Assembly (NCBI GenBank): GCA_036365455.1
Contig: JAWQUS010000025.1
Location: forward strand, 20,558,001 to 20,622,000
Source: Macrosoma leucophasiata
Lineage: Eukaryota; Arthropoda; Insecta; Lepidoptera; Hedylidae
Length of the DNA stretch: 64,000 bases
Direction: 5' to 3'
Below the pieces are notes generated by a model. The model saw only the letters and a list, made by a program, of their open reading frames with translations, was not told the DNA's origin and made no database searches. Shown piece by piece: positions 55,405-64,000 of this stretch. Position numbers and translations under genes: made by a program. Every line of letters begins with the position of its first letter. Position 1 is the first letter of the stretch.

Positions 55405-55567
55405 CGCTCGTTTCGCCTAGGTGTGCTCATTACGTTTATAGGTGAGAAATATTACCAACGAAAGGAATACTGAAGAACATCAAAATATCCATTATCAACG
55501 AACAATTGTATGCGAGATTTATCACCCATTTCGCCTAGGTGTGCCCGGTGCGTTAATCGGTGAGAAT
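55405..55567 (+). repeat. Two direct repeats of about 43 bp, 121 bp apart
   Basis: TTTCGCCTAGGTGTGCTCAT...GGTGAGAA (55405-55448) and TTTCGCCTAGGTGTGCCCGG...GGTGAGAA (55526-55567). Nothing similar was seen elsewhere in the window. Confidence 0.7.
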
Positions 55568-55757
55568 TGTTGGCTTCAACACGAAATTACCGAACCCGTT
55601 ACATTGTTACTTGGCTCAAGTAACGAGCTAACCCGCACTGAATTACCGCTGGGATCCACGCCAGAATTTAAAATTTATTTACTTTTGTTCCATTCAACTC
55701 ATATTCATGTCTGTGAATTCTTTAGTGGAAGAGTTATTGGGGAACACCAAAACTTTA

Positions 55758-56017
55758 ACTGGTGGTAGAGCACCACTGACGGAGCTCGCGGCACCACCGC
55801 ACTAGCTAATATACTTGCCGCTAAATGGTAGTGTTCAGCACTATCGTGTTCCGGCTCTGTAATTTCCGGCACAGAGGCATAACACTTAGGCCTCAGGAGT
55901 GGTAACGCATCTGAACTTTGTCCTTGGTTTTTGTGAGGGTGTCTATAGGCTGCAGTCATCGCTTAACATCAATGTGAACTGCATGCTTGTTTGCCACTTT
56001 CATTACATAAAAAAAAG
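55758..56017 (+). mobile_element. Family A copy with small internal deletions
   Basis: ACTGGTGGTAGAGCACCACT through CACTATCGTGTTCCGGCTCT to CATTACATAAAAAAAAG. It lacks the CAGGTGGTAATGTACGGC block that other copies have between CCGGT and CCTGTAAT. Confidence 0.85.
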
Positions 56018-56225
56018 TAATATCTAATTTCAACATGAACATAATTTGGAACCTTCAAGACGCTTCAAGAATTCTTCTAGTAGAGTCCAAATAAATGTTT
56101 AGATTGTTACAAATTTATACAATGTCGTATTTAGTTTTTAAATAACAGCTAAATAATAATAATTCAATAATAATAATAACAGCTAATAATTCGTTGATTT
56201 CCGTTATATCCAAAGGTTAACCTAC

Positions 56226-56338
56226 ACGATAGTGTTGAACACTATCATTTGGCTATCAGATAGACACAGTAATGTGGTGATGCTAGAGCTCCAGTGTAGA
56301 GCCGTCGAGTCCCAAAACGGGAGCTCTACGGCCAGTAT
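56226..56338 (-). mobile_element. Family A 5' fragment, diverged
   Basis: CACGATAGTGTTGAACACTA, then TAATGTGGTGATGCTAGAGC and GGGAGCTCTACGGCCAGTA. Confidence 0.6.
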
Positions 56339-56383
56339 AGAAATTGTTTTTCAAGATTTTATCTTGCCGCTTTGTTGGCTAAC

Positions 56384-56649
56384 TAATCTATATATATACA
56401 AAAATAAATTGCTGTTCGTTAGTCTCGCTAAAACTCGAGAACGGCTGGACCGATTTGGCTAATTTTGGATTTGAATGATTTTTGGAGGTCCAGGGAAGGT
56501 TTAAAAGGTAAGAAAATATTAAGATATTGAAGGGAAATAGTAAAAACCACAATTTCATTTTCCCATATAAATAGTTCGTATACCTATATCAAACCTTTGA
56601 CACATTATTTCATTCTGAGGCAATACGACGTTTGCCGGATCAGCTAGTA
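56384..56649 (+). mobile_element. Helitron-like element (family H1), copy 3
   Basis: A|TCTATATATATACAAAAAT, TTGCTGTTCGTTAGTCTCGC to GACGTTTGCCGGATCAGCTAG|T. Uninterrupted copy, used as the reference for the other two. Confidence 0.72.
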
Positions 56650-56684
56650 TATGTATATGTTTATGCCAAATTATAGCTTTGTAT

Positions 56685-56770
56685 AACTAATAGTCTCTGC
56701 GCTAAGCTACGGACAGAGAGACGGCCATGGCGAGACTAAAGTTCCTTGTAGACTTCGAAACTCAGAAAAA
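56685..56770 (+). repeat. Family K-like fragment
   Basis: GCTAAGCTACGGACAGAGAG, ACGGCCATGGCGAGACTAAA and GTTCCTTGTAGACTTCG. Confidence 0.5.
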
Positions 56771-56908
56771 AAATCCAAAAGAATTAGCATCAAATTACAA
56801 ACATGTTTGTAAGTAATTTGTTCTGATAGGGACGTAATGATTAATCTTTGATGTATGTATAATCATTGTTTTATATTATTTCGCAGTAACACATGCTTGT
56901 GAAATATA

Positions 56909-57088
56909 TTTTATTTTTAAAGAAAAATGGAAAGAAAAATTTGACTTCAGGCGAGACTCGAACTCGCGGCCTACTGGGAATCTAGTCCAGCCGCTCTTCC
57001 AATTGAGCTACTGAAGTCCTGCCCGATTTGTCAAATCTTTGTCTTGCCTGAAGTCCCTTTTTCTTTCCATTTTTCTTTAAAAATAAAA
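56909..57088. mobile_element. Foldback element enclosing the tRNA-like sequence
   Basis: A 44-bp left arm (56909-56952) is almost perfectly complementary to 57046-57088. Each arm contains the 3' end of the tRNA-like unit (GACTTCAGGC or complement) plus the tail TTTTCTTTCCATTTTTCTTT or its complement. So the tRNA 3' end and its tail have been inverted-duplicated upstream of the tRNA itself. Confidence 0.75.
56943..57018 (-). tRNA. tRNA-like gene or pseudogene inside a foldback
   Basis: The minus strand reads GACTTCAGTAGCTCAATTGG onward, with a 7-8 bp acceptor pairing (GACTTCAG/CTGAAGTC), D arm GCTC/GAGC and a T arm around GAGTTCGAGTC. The A and B boxes are good. The anticodon stem has mismatches, so the identity is not assigned. 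A diverged relative at 43080-43148 has the same tail, which indicates a repeat family rather than a single-copy tRNA. Confidence 0.55.
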
Positions 57089-58012
57089 TGTATAATCATT
57101 ATAATATTATAATAATGTTTGGTACTTATCGACCTTATTCTACGTCACGCCTGCCGCGATGATGACTTGAAGCTAGTGCTGTAATAGCGTTATTAACGTT
57201 ATCTTGTAAGGTTGTAATAACTTATTTCGATTACAATAACGGCTATATCATTATAGGTCAATTATTCAATCGATTGAAAAATATTTTTAAATTTGCTTAT
57301 ACGGTTAGGACACGGCTTTGATGATATAATTAAATGTAAGTATATACTTTGTACATGCCGATAGTAAATTCAAAGCATTCATTAAATGCACTCTATGTAA
57401 AAAGGCTTACTATAAACTCGAGGACTATCTCAAGGATAGATGTTTGGCTAAATGTTGATCCAGCTCCACAAGGTTGTTAAATGTAATAATCAAAGTGTAA
57501 TGATGATATTATATTGTTAATTTTAAGTTTGTTTTAACTATGGAAAATTGTAAAATAATGCCTAACAGATATTTTTAAAAGAGCCGACTGAGTTTTTTTG
57601 GGCACGTTTTTCCCAGATCATTTTGGCCTTTGGACCTCTGCCGGTGAATGACAAAGAATGACTCTTTTTCTTTTCTTTTTACTCTTTGTTATCAGTTTGT
57701 AAAGAGGAAATGAGACATTCTACTGATATACTTTTTACATTAGTATATTATATTTCGTTTTATCTTAGTGATATTCTTGACTATACATATATTTTTTATC
57801 TTGTTTGACATGTATATCAATTGTTATTCACTTTAGTTTATTTTGTTTAAAGACATAGATTTATTATACTACTTGTTTTTGACGTGTAATAAGAGGTGCC
57901 TGTGACCCTAAATTAATAAATGAGTTTCTAAATGTGATTCTGACATGCACTAGACTTATTTATTTAATTGGTAATTGGAAAGTAAATGCTACGTTCCATA
58001 AACGTTTAAAAT
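57089..58012. other. Unassigned AT-rich DNA
   Basis: No gene or recognised repeat seen between the tRNA-like foldback and the next family A copy. Confidence 0.4.
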
Positions 58013-58262
58013 TTTGTACGGCCCTGTAATTTCCGACGCAGAGGCATAACACCTTAGGCCTCCGGAGTGGTAACGCATCTGCATTTCGACTTCAATTGGT
58101 CTTTGTGTGGGTGTCTATAGGCTGCTATCATCACTTAACATAAATGTGAGCTGCATGCTTGTTTGCCACCTTCCTTACCTACATAAAAAAATCTTGCTGG
58201 TAGAGCTCTAGTGGCGAAGCTCGCGAGCGTAGGTACGCTGTAGAACATTATCATTTAATTTT
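58013..58262 (+). mobile_element. Two adjacent family A pieces
   Basis: 58013-58194 is the 5'-truncated body plus tail (TGTACGGCCCTGTAATTTCC to CTTACCTACATAAAAAAAT). 58197-58262 is a 5' piece (CTGGTAGAGCTCTAGTGGCG) of a second copy in the same orientation. Confidence 0.75.
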
Positions 58263-58335
58263 AATAATAGAAGGATATCTAGATGGATCATTTATAATCC
58301 GAATCCGACTAATAAACCTTAACCATGATAAATGA

Positions 58336-58696
58336 GAAGCGCGCATGGCCTCGCGGCTGGTGTAGATCATAAGCGATCTAGTCGGTTAAGCACTACGGGC
58401 GCGGTCGAGTAGTGTGATGGGTGACCGCTAGTGGCAAATTAAATGCGAGTTTCCGTGCTTCGGAGAGCACGTTAAGCCGTCGGGCCCGGTTGCTATCGAT
58501 AGATAGCAGTCGTTAAACCTTGTTGGAGGCTTTATGGGCGGTTTGAAAACATCCGACAGCGGGTTGGTTACTAACCCACCCACCTCCACCAATCCGCATT
58601 GGAGCAGCGTGGTGGAGTAAGCTCCAGGCCTCCCCCCAAAAGGGGAGAGACTCGTGCCCAGCAGTGGGACGTATAATGGGTTGTCATTATTATTAT
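58336..58696 (+). mobile_element. Family B SINE, copy 7
   Basis: Full length, from GAAGCGCGCATGGCCTCGCG to GGTTGTCATTATTATTATT. It retains GGTTAAGCACTACGGGCGCG and GATGGGTGACCGC, both 5S rRNA-like. Confidence 0.88.
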
Positions 58697-58799
58697 TCTC
58701 ATTTATTTAGCTTTCTACATATTTTATATATTTTTACATACATACATTATTTAAAAAAAACATACAAAATATATAAAAACATACAAAATAGGTTCCGCC

Positions 58800-59090
58800 G
58801 GTAGCGGGAGCAGGGTCCTAGCTGCCGGTGGTTAGGAACTTAGGGAGAGGAACCTTCTCACAATACGTGCCGTGTCAAGAAAACTGCCTTCTGCACTAAG
58901 CCCTTGACCCAATTTCCCAGCGAGAGCCTCTTGAGGTGTTGGTCGGGGCTCTTCGCTACGAGTCCGTTAACCGTGACGACTACCGGTACAATGACAGCCG
59001 AATCCACATCCCACATGGCGACAACCTCGTGGGATAAGTCAAGGTATTTTATTTCTTTATGTCTCTCGTCAGCACGGGGTCCAATTTGAA
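58800..59090 (-). pseudogene. C-terminus of a non-LTR retrotransposon polyprotein, frameshifted
   Basis: The minus strand encodes DLSHEVVAMWDVDSAVIVPV, VVTVNGLVAKSPDQHLKRLS and LGNWVKGLVQKAVFL. A one-base loss then shifts the frame, which continues as DTARIVRRFLSLSS and a stop. This is the familiar C-terminal end of R2-like or related LINE polyproteins in Lepidoptera. No catalytic RT motif is left. Confidence 0.65.
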
Positions 59091-59099
59091 CCCCGGACC

Positions 59100-59830
59100 T
59101 TTGTCAGGCTTGCGCGGGGACATGGGAGGTCCAACACGTAGAGGCCCTTTCGAGAATTTTGATCTACTTTGTAATGGGTTATATTCGGCGGGACCTCTCT
59201 CTGACTGCATCAATAGTTAATACAGACACAGACAGACCCCGCAGAATATAATGGGACTATTGTAATGAAAAGTGATTTGCCAAACTTTGGGCTATGTGGG
59301 TGAACTGGGGGGACTAGCTGGCTGGGCCTATGGAGTGAGATCTGGCACCTGCCTATATTCAACATCTCACATTATCGAATCCTACTTTAGGCAGGTGGTG
59401 ACTCGCCTCTCCTTGGTGGGCCCCCCAAACAGCCAACCCGATGGTCGACAGGGGGCAACACTGTTGAGAGAGGCTGGGGGTGTCGAGAGGTGTGGCCCCG
59501 GTTTCACCATCACGAGCGAGTAATCTCGAGCTCGGAGCGGGCTTCCCCGCTATTATGCCTTTAGACACTTCCACCCCCGAGTGTATGGCTCTTTCAGAAA
59601 TTTAGACAACAGCCTATTATCTAAATTTCTGCAAATGCCATACCTCTAGCGCCCCACTCTGACCGGCCAATGAAGGCAAGCCAGAGGTGAGAGACCTGAT
59701 GCTCTGTCCGGCCGTGCCTCTGTGTGGCGGACGAGGCGGAGCCCAGTTCTCTCGGAGGAACTCGAGATGATGGTAGGGGGTGGTGTCGCTACTCACCAAC
59801 AGCTCGCCACAAGCTGCTCTGCCCCCTTAT
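59100..59830 (-). mobile_element. GC-rich remainder of the same LINE (probable 5' region joined to the 3' end)
   Basis: A stretch of about 700 bp is far more GC-rich than its surroundings and is bounded by AT-rich DNA on both sides. It leads directly into the LINE C-terminus in the same orientation. Its minus strand carries no long frame with RT motifs, which fits a 5' UTR fused to the 3' end by internal deletion. An inverted repeat (CAGAAATTTAGA/TCTAAATTTCTG) lies at about 59595-59634. Confidence 0.45.
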
Positions 59831-60202
59831 TTATTATTATTATGATACATTTTTAGCTAGTTATATTACAATCTAAAGAAAATGAATATGTTAACGTGTA
59901 TAATGCAATGCAATCCACCCGCAATAAAAACCACCGCAACAGATGACATTAAAAATTATTCAAAGATACGTACGTCTACATTAAGTTCTGTTAATTGAAT
60001 ATTAATCATACATCTGAGGCAGGGATCTCTTCAAGAGCTATATTTGTATCCAACCGGAATGTACCTACTCAGGATATGAAAAAGTACGCGGTAAATACAT
60101 CTAGCATATCCGGGCCAATTTGCATAAGATTGTTGTAGCGGTAAATTGCGAAGGATTCGTGAAGATATGTGGGAGTAACTGTCCACCAACCTGTGTGTTT
60201 TT

Positions 60203-60484
60203 ACTGGTGGTAGAGCTTCAGTGACGAAGCTCGCGGGCGTAGGCACCACCGCATTACCTAATAAACTTGCCGCTAAATGGTAGTGTTCAGCACTATCGTG
60301 TTCCGGTCAGGTGGTAATGTACGGCCCTGTAATTCTCGGCACAGAGGCATAACACCTTAAGCCTCAGGATTGGTAATGCATCTGCATTTTGACCTCTGGT
60401 TTATCTGTGAGTGTCCATAGGTTGCAGTCATCACTTAACATCAATGTGAGATGCATGCTTTTTTGCCACTTTCATAAAAATAAA
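60203..60484 (+). mobile_element. Family A copy, full length
   Basis: ACTGGTGGTAGAGCTTCAGT to TGCCACTTTCATAAAAATAAAA. Confidence 0.88.
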
Positions 60485-60620
60485 ACCGCCTTTGCACCGC
60501 CCCTAATCGCATATGTCTTATGTGTACCTCCATGACGCCCTAAGCCGAGGATCGTGTAAATTTATTTAGGCTGAGAGTTCTTTGCACTCGCCGATCGCTC
60601 GCTGAAGTCACGAAGTCGAC
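60485..60620 (+). repeat. Repeat J2, copy 2
   Basis: CCGCCCCTAATCGCATATGT, ACCTCCATGACGCCCTAAGC and TTAGGCTGAGAGTTCTTTGC. It directly follows a full-length family A copy and shares about 85% with copy 1 by eye. Confidence 0.65.
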
Positions 60621-60695
60621 TTTTTTTTCTAATGACGGTGGCAAACATACATGCAGCTCAGATTGATGTTAAATGATGACTACAACCTATGCTAT
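60620..60695 (-). mobile_element. Family A 3' part, copy split by an insert and by SINE D
   Basis: TTTTTTTTCTAATGACGGTG to TGACTACAACCTATGC; the copy resumes at 61022. Confidence 0.6.
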
Positions 60696-61021
60696 CCCCA
60701 AATTAGAAAGCATCCTACAAAAAGAAAGTACAAGAAACACATTCAATCAGTTCACTAAACACATTGTCAACACCTTAAAGCAGTTCAACAATACATGAGA
60801 TATCATCACATAATAACTAAACTCAAAATACATATCTAACCCACTCTATACACACCTTTCATCTTGATATTGACCTAAGTCGCCCGTAAACCGCAGCGAG
60901 GACTTCTGTCAAGTCATCCACAACATTACTTACTCCTCTTGTTTAATTATACAAAGGAGAAAAAAAAAAAATCCTTCCTAGCTTGGCTTTAATGTAGATG
61001 TCTCTACATAAAAGCCAAAAA
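60696..61021. other. Insert of unknown type within family A
   Basis: About 325 bp of A-rich sequence (AAAAAGAAAGTACAAGAAAC) ending with a hairpin TTGGCTTTAATGTAGA / TCTACATAAAAGCCAA at about 60983-61018. It does not match another segment of this window. Confidence 0.4.
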
Positions 61022-61443
61022 AAGCAGAGGTCAAAATGCAGATGCGTTGCCACCCCTGTGACCTAAGGTATCATTTCGCTGTGATAGTTATTACAAGGCC
61101 ATACATTACCATCTATATATGACGACCCGGTTAGTCCAGCGGTGTGAAATGACCGATTGATTCGAAGGGTCGCGGGTTCGATCCCCGCACCGGGACAAAT
61201 ATTTGTATGGCCTACAGATATTTGTTTCGGGTCTGGGTGTTTGTGTATGTGTTGTATGTGTACAACGGCACCCACGACACAGGTTTATATCTACTGTGGG
61301 GCTGTAAGTGTAAGCGTATAATAAAAAATAAAATCTAAACGGAACACGACAGTGACGAACACTACCATTTAGCGGCAGATAGGTTAGGTAATGCGGTGGT
61401 GCCTACGCCCTCAACCTCTTAAACTTAGAACTCTACCACCAGT
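61022..61443 (-). mobile_element. Family A 5' part interrupted by SINE D
   Basis: 61022-61117 (AGAGGTCAAAATGCAGATGC to TTACCATCTATAT) and 61333-61443 (ATCTAAACGGAACACGACAG to AGAACTCTACCACCAGT) flank the family D SINE. Confidence 0.78.
61118..61332 (+). mobile_element. Family D tRNA-derived SINE inserted in family A
   Basis: It starts GACGACCCGGTTAGTCCAGC with A box TTAGTCCAGCGG and B box GGGTTCGATCCCCGC, then GGGACAAATATTTG and a body ending TGTAAGTGTAAGCG with an AATAAAAAATAAAA tail. ATCTA flanks both sides, and the surrounding family A sequence resumes as it reads in other copies (CCATCTATCCGGAACACG-type). Confidence 0.85.
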
Positions 61444-61582
61444 GAAGGATTCGTGAGATTGTAGAAGACTATTGCAAATTAGACAAAAGACTTGATATAA
61501 ATAGACTCGGATAATTTGGAGGGTTGAATGTTAAGTGGTAAACAAGCATAGTTCACATTCATAGTAGGTAAGTGACTAACTG

Positions 61583-61939
61583 AAGCGCGCATGGCTCCGC
61601 GGCTGGTGTAGATCGTAAGCGATCTACTCGGTTAAGCATTACGGGCGCGGTCGGGTGAGTGATGGGTGACCGCCAGTGGCAAAATAAAAATGCGCGTTTC
61701 CGTGCTTCGGAAGGCACCTTAAGCCGTCGGTCCCGGTTGCTATCGATAGATATCAGTCGTTAAACCTTGTCGGAGGCCTTATGGGCGGTTAGAAAACATC
61801 CGACAGCAGGTTGGCCACTAACCCGTATCTCCACCAGTTCGCATTGGAGCAGCGTGGAGGTGTAAGCTCCAGGCCTCCCCCCAAAAAGGGGAGAGACTCG
61901 TGTCCAGCAGTGGGGCGTATAATGGGTTGACATTATTAA
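61583..61939 (+). mobile_element. Family B SINE, copy 8
   Basis: Full length, GAAGCGCGCATGGCTCCGCG to GGTTGACATTATT. Flanking AAGTGACTAACT occurs on both sides (before 61583 and after 61937), a good target-site duplication. Confidence 0.88.
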
Positions 61940-62271
61940 GTGACTAACTACTGCACTGCAGTACAAAGTTATCTACACAAAAACTCGTCGTCTCAGAATG
62001 ATACGTAACCACCACGAGAAAAATCATATTTTAATAATAGTCACTCTAAAACTGGACGTTTGGCACATGTCATGTCGATTTCACCACCGTTGCTAATATA
62101 TAAAATTGACATCTAACATATAATATGTCAGACTACAAGATTAATGTCACTGTGAAGATAGATCGGTGAAATCGGTTGACTGTCTTTTGACTGACTTACA
62201 AAGACGTTATTAATTACTTTCTATAAATATTTTTTTTACAAACTTAATTCTCAAAACTCTTTTCAATCGAT

Positions 62272-62340
62272 GAACGAGTTGGTCCAACGGTGTGTGACGT
62301 GACCACTGTTCCAAATCTCACGGATGTGATCCCCGTATGT
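62272..62340 (+). mobile_element. Diverged tRNA-derived SINE head (family D-like), cut by a hAT MITE
   Basis: GAGTTGGTCCAACGGTGTGT and CGGATGTGATCCCCGTATGT align in order with the A- and B-box regions of family D. The MITE at 62349 interrupts it immediately downstream. Confidence 0.5.
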
Positions 62341-62348
62341 ATGTTTTA

Positions 62349-62650
62349 CATAGAGCAACACGGGCCATCGGCCGCGGCGGACCGGAGTGGAGTAGCCATA
62401 GCGTTTACTACCGATGCATCATTTTTCGCGGGGAAAAATATGTATGATACACACACACTACAAAAATCGTCTTTTACTACGAAACTCACACCTTGACTTT
62501 AGCAAAATACATAAACAATTTCACGCACACATTTAAACATCTAGGCGACAGGAATAGGCACACTTGTGCCTGTACTTTGACAGAGGGGAAAGCCTGCATA
62601 TGGTTAGTCCCCTCCGGTCCGCCGCGGTCGGTAGCCCGTATTGTTCTATG
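62349..62650. mobile_element. hAT-type MITE (family M6), copy 2
   Basis: CATAGAGCAACACGGGCCAT ... GTAGCCCGTATTGTTCTATG. Flanks ATGTTTTA/ATGTTTTT form an 8-bp duplication with one change. It shares its full interior with 42633-42944 and is inserted in a SINE head. Confidence 0.9.
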
Positions 62651-62812
62651 ATGTTTTTTAACAGTTTGTGATAAGATACCTGTGCTACCCTCTATAAAAT
62701 TAAAATCATATTGAATGAGGTAAATAAAGTCCTGAGAGATGATAGATTGATGTGTATATTTGAATTGAACTGTATCAAATATCATTAAGTTTAATGTTCT
62801 GTTATTAATCTC

Positions 62813-63297
62813 ATTTTAGAAATTCCTTCTCACCGTACTGGCTTTTTATCCAACTCTTTCGCCGTCACAGCTATCAAGCTCTGGAACACGCTTCCCGCCT
62901 CCATCAAAAAAGCCCCGAGCAAGTTGTCATTCAAGCGTAATCTACGTAACTTTTATTTAAAAACATCATCATAGACAATCATAATATCTCTTCTTGCTAT
63001 CATTATATTATTTGCCGTTTTCTTCTCAATCATATCGATATATATTTATAATATGTATGTTTGTATATTATGTATTTATTTATGTATATTATATGTATAG
63101 ATATATATTTTATATAGTGTAATATTTATTCGTAGGTTATTTCCTTATTTTACAATTAACTATTTAATTTATAAGTTTTACGCGCCTTTCATTGTTTTCT
63201 ATTTACCCAAAGGTTGACTGGTAGACAATGCCTTTTAGTAGCATTAAGTCCGCCTTTTGTACAACATTTCTGTGTTTGCAATAAAGTTAAATAAATA
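62813..63297 (+). mobile_element. 3' end of a CR1/L2-like LINE
   Basis: 62819-62974 is an open frame ending in TAG. It contains SHRTGFLSNSFAVTAIKLWN and TLPASIKKAPSKLSFKRNLR, the recognisable C-terminal end of CR1/L2/Jockey-type reverse transcriptases (a-x-LWN-x-LP-x-x-I...FK-x-x-L). About 320 bp of AT-rich 3' UTR follow, ending in GCAATAAAGTTAAATAAATAAATAA, a simple repeat tail typical of these LINEs. The element is 5'-truncated. Confidence 0.8.
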
Positions 63298-63394
63298 AAT
63301 AATATACTCGTAATTTTATCACTTGCATAATCTGTCTGTAGTGGAAATGAAGGCCAATCAATAATTTTAACCCTTTAGTAATATTTTCACTTAT

Positions 63395-63572
63395 AATACC
63401 ACAAGAGCTTCAAAATTATCGGGTCGTCATGTCTATCAGTCGTCAAGTTTTTCAGGAAAAATCACTCGCGCTTCGCGCTCGTGATTTTTTAACCTGAAAA
63501 ACTTGACTCCTTCATTTGTTTGCAACGAACCTATCGGGAAATGCCAGATAATTTTGAAGCTCTTGTGGTATT
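63395..63572. mobile_element. Double-hairpin foldback element
   Basis: Outer 26-bp perfect arms AATACCACAAGAGCTTCAAA... (63395-63420 and 63547-63572) enclose an inner inverted repeat GTCAAGTTTTTCAGG/CCTGAAAAACTTGAC. That in turn encloses AAAATCAC-TCGCGCTTCGCGCTC-GTGATTTT. Confidence 0.75.
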
Positions 63573-63777
63573 CGGGGGATTATTTTTCCGACCCAAATGT
63601 CGGCCAATAGAATTGCACCATGAGATGAAATGAACAGTTAACAAATAAGAATTTCATAATGAATAAAACAACATTTAATTAAGATTCAGGTTAGTGCAAT
63701 TAAAAATACAATTGTTGTAAACATTGGTGCATGTTTTCTTCAAGTCAGAGTTATCGGTAATGGTGGCAGTCTGATTC

Positions 63778-64000
63778 TACATTGTTTTTATTGTACCTTC
63801 CTTATAGTCTTCTCCATCCATTTTCTTCATATTGTAAGCGTAATCTTTCATAATGTTTGCCAATTGCGCTTCACTCGTTTCAGCACTCAATGTGTATTCC
63901 CTCTCAGTACAAAAAGTAGTAAATTGGTTCCAAACTGTTTTTTTTTCCTTCCGTATTAATGGGAACATTTCCTTTGACTTTTTTATCGATGGTGGACAGA
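63778..64000 (-). pseudogene. Partial, stop-interrupted frame resembling a Crypton/KIAA1958-type tyrosine recombinase N-terminus
   Basis: The frame enters from beyond the right edge (reading CPPSIKKSKEMFPLIRKEKK, then TVWNQFTTFCTEREYTLS) and ends GEDYKEGTIKTM followed by TAG. The pattern W-x2-F-x2-FC-x-ER ... EAQLANIMKDYA ... DYKEG-x-IKTMW is, from memory, that of the DNA-binding N-terminal domain of DUF3504/KIAA1958-like recombinases. There the residue after IKTM is Trp (TGG), so TAG here looks like a nonsense change. Downstream in the same frame NQTATITDNSDLKKTC follows, but no catalytic domain is visible before the frame closes. Alternative: one exon of an unrelated host gene. Confidence 0.45.

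Noticed and set aside
55442..55768. 108-codon plus-strand frame with GVPGALIGENCWLQ
   Set aside because: It covers non-periodic direct repeats and runs into a family A copy; no supporting splice sites or similarity.
1..64000. A novel multi-gene defence or biosynthetic system
   Set aside because: Only one complete host gene and one tRNA are present; the rest is transposable elements and AT-rich noncoding DNA, so no gene cluster can be supported.

Overview
The window looks like an AT-rich, repeat-dominated stretch of a lepidopteran (moth or butterfly) nuclear genome. The evidence is the short-exon gene structure with GT/AG introns, the many GTAGGTACCTA-like runs, and several interspersed repeat types that I associate with Lepidoptera: tRNA-derived SINEs with a CTTCACGCCTGTAATCCCCG tail, RTE-type tails around CAGCAGTGGAC, and Helitron-like ends of the form CTAG|T. 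No bacterial, organellar or viral gene content was seen.

One complete host protein-coding gene can be reconstructed. It lies on the minus strand between 41170 and 36443 and has seven coding exons. All junctions are in phase, giving 370 residues. It encodes a secreted cysteine-containing protein with a Pro/Tyr-rich middle exon. Its C-terminal cysteines (spacings of 42 and 8 residues) are only loosely odorant-binding-protein-like, so I leave it unnamed. A standard tRNA-Thr(CGT) gene sits antisense inside its second coding intron. At the right edge a minus-strand reading frame resembles the N-terminal part of a Crypton/KIAA1958-type tyrosine recombinase, ended by a TAG stop. A TATA box plus ATG|GTAAGT at 7066-7137 may be a short first exon, but no second exon was found.

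Everything else is mobile-element sequence or unassigned DNA. I use these working names. Family A: about 290 bp, from ACTGGTGGTAGAGCTC to CATTACATAAAA, poly(A)-tailed, more than 20 copies. Family B: about 360 bp, a SINE whose head matches 5S rRNA and whose tail is RTE-like, 8 copies. Family C: tRNA-derived SINE with the CTTCACGCC tail. Family D: a second tRNA-derived SINE. Family F: an RTE-tailed short element. Family H: Helitron-like ends. Family K: the GGGTTCC(N)AGGAACCC plus GACA/GTCC-microsatellite repeat. Several MITE families have intact terminal inverted repeats and recognisable target-site duplications (8 bp hAT-type; TTA; TA). LINE 3' ends and decayed reverse-transcriptase pieces are also present.

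Layout: 0-12 kb, scattered SINE/MITE copies, a TIR element at 5.99-6.46 kb, an RTE 3' end and a decayed Jockey/CR1-like RT. 12-34 kb, dense family A/B/C/F copies, often nested. 34-36 kb, quiet. 36.4-41.2 kb, the host gene with MITEs and the tRNA in its introns. 41.5-51.5 kb, MITEs, hAT elements and Helitron-like ends. 53.2-54.4 kb, a large composite palindrome with a later SINE insertion. 56.9 kb, a tRNA-like foldback. 58.3-59.8 kb, a SINE and a collapsed LINE. 60-63.6 kb, nested SINEs, a hAT MITE, a LINE 3' end and a double hairpin. A window-wide oddity is the large number of unrelated, near-perfect short inverted repeats with spacers of only 3-11 bp.
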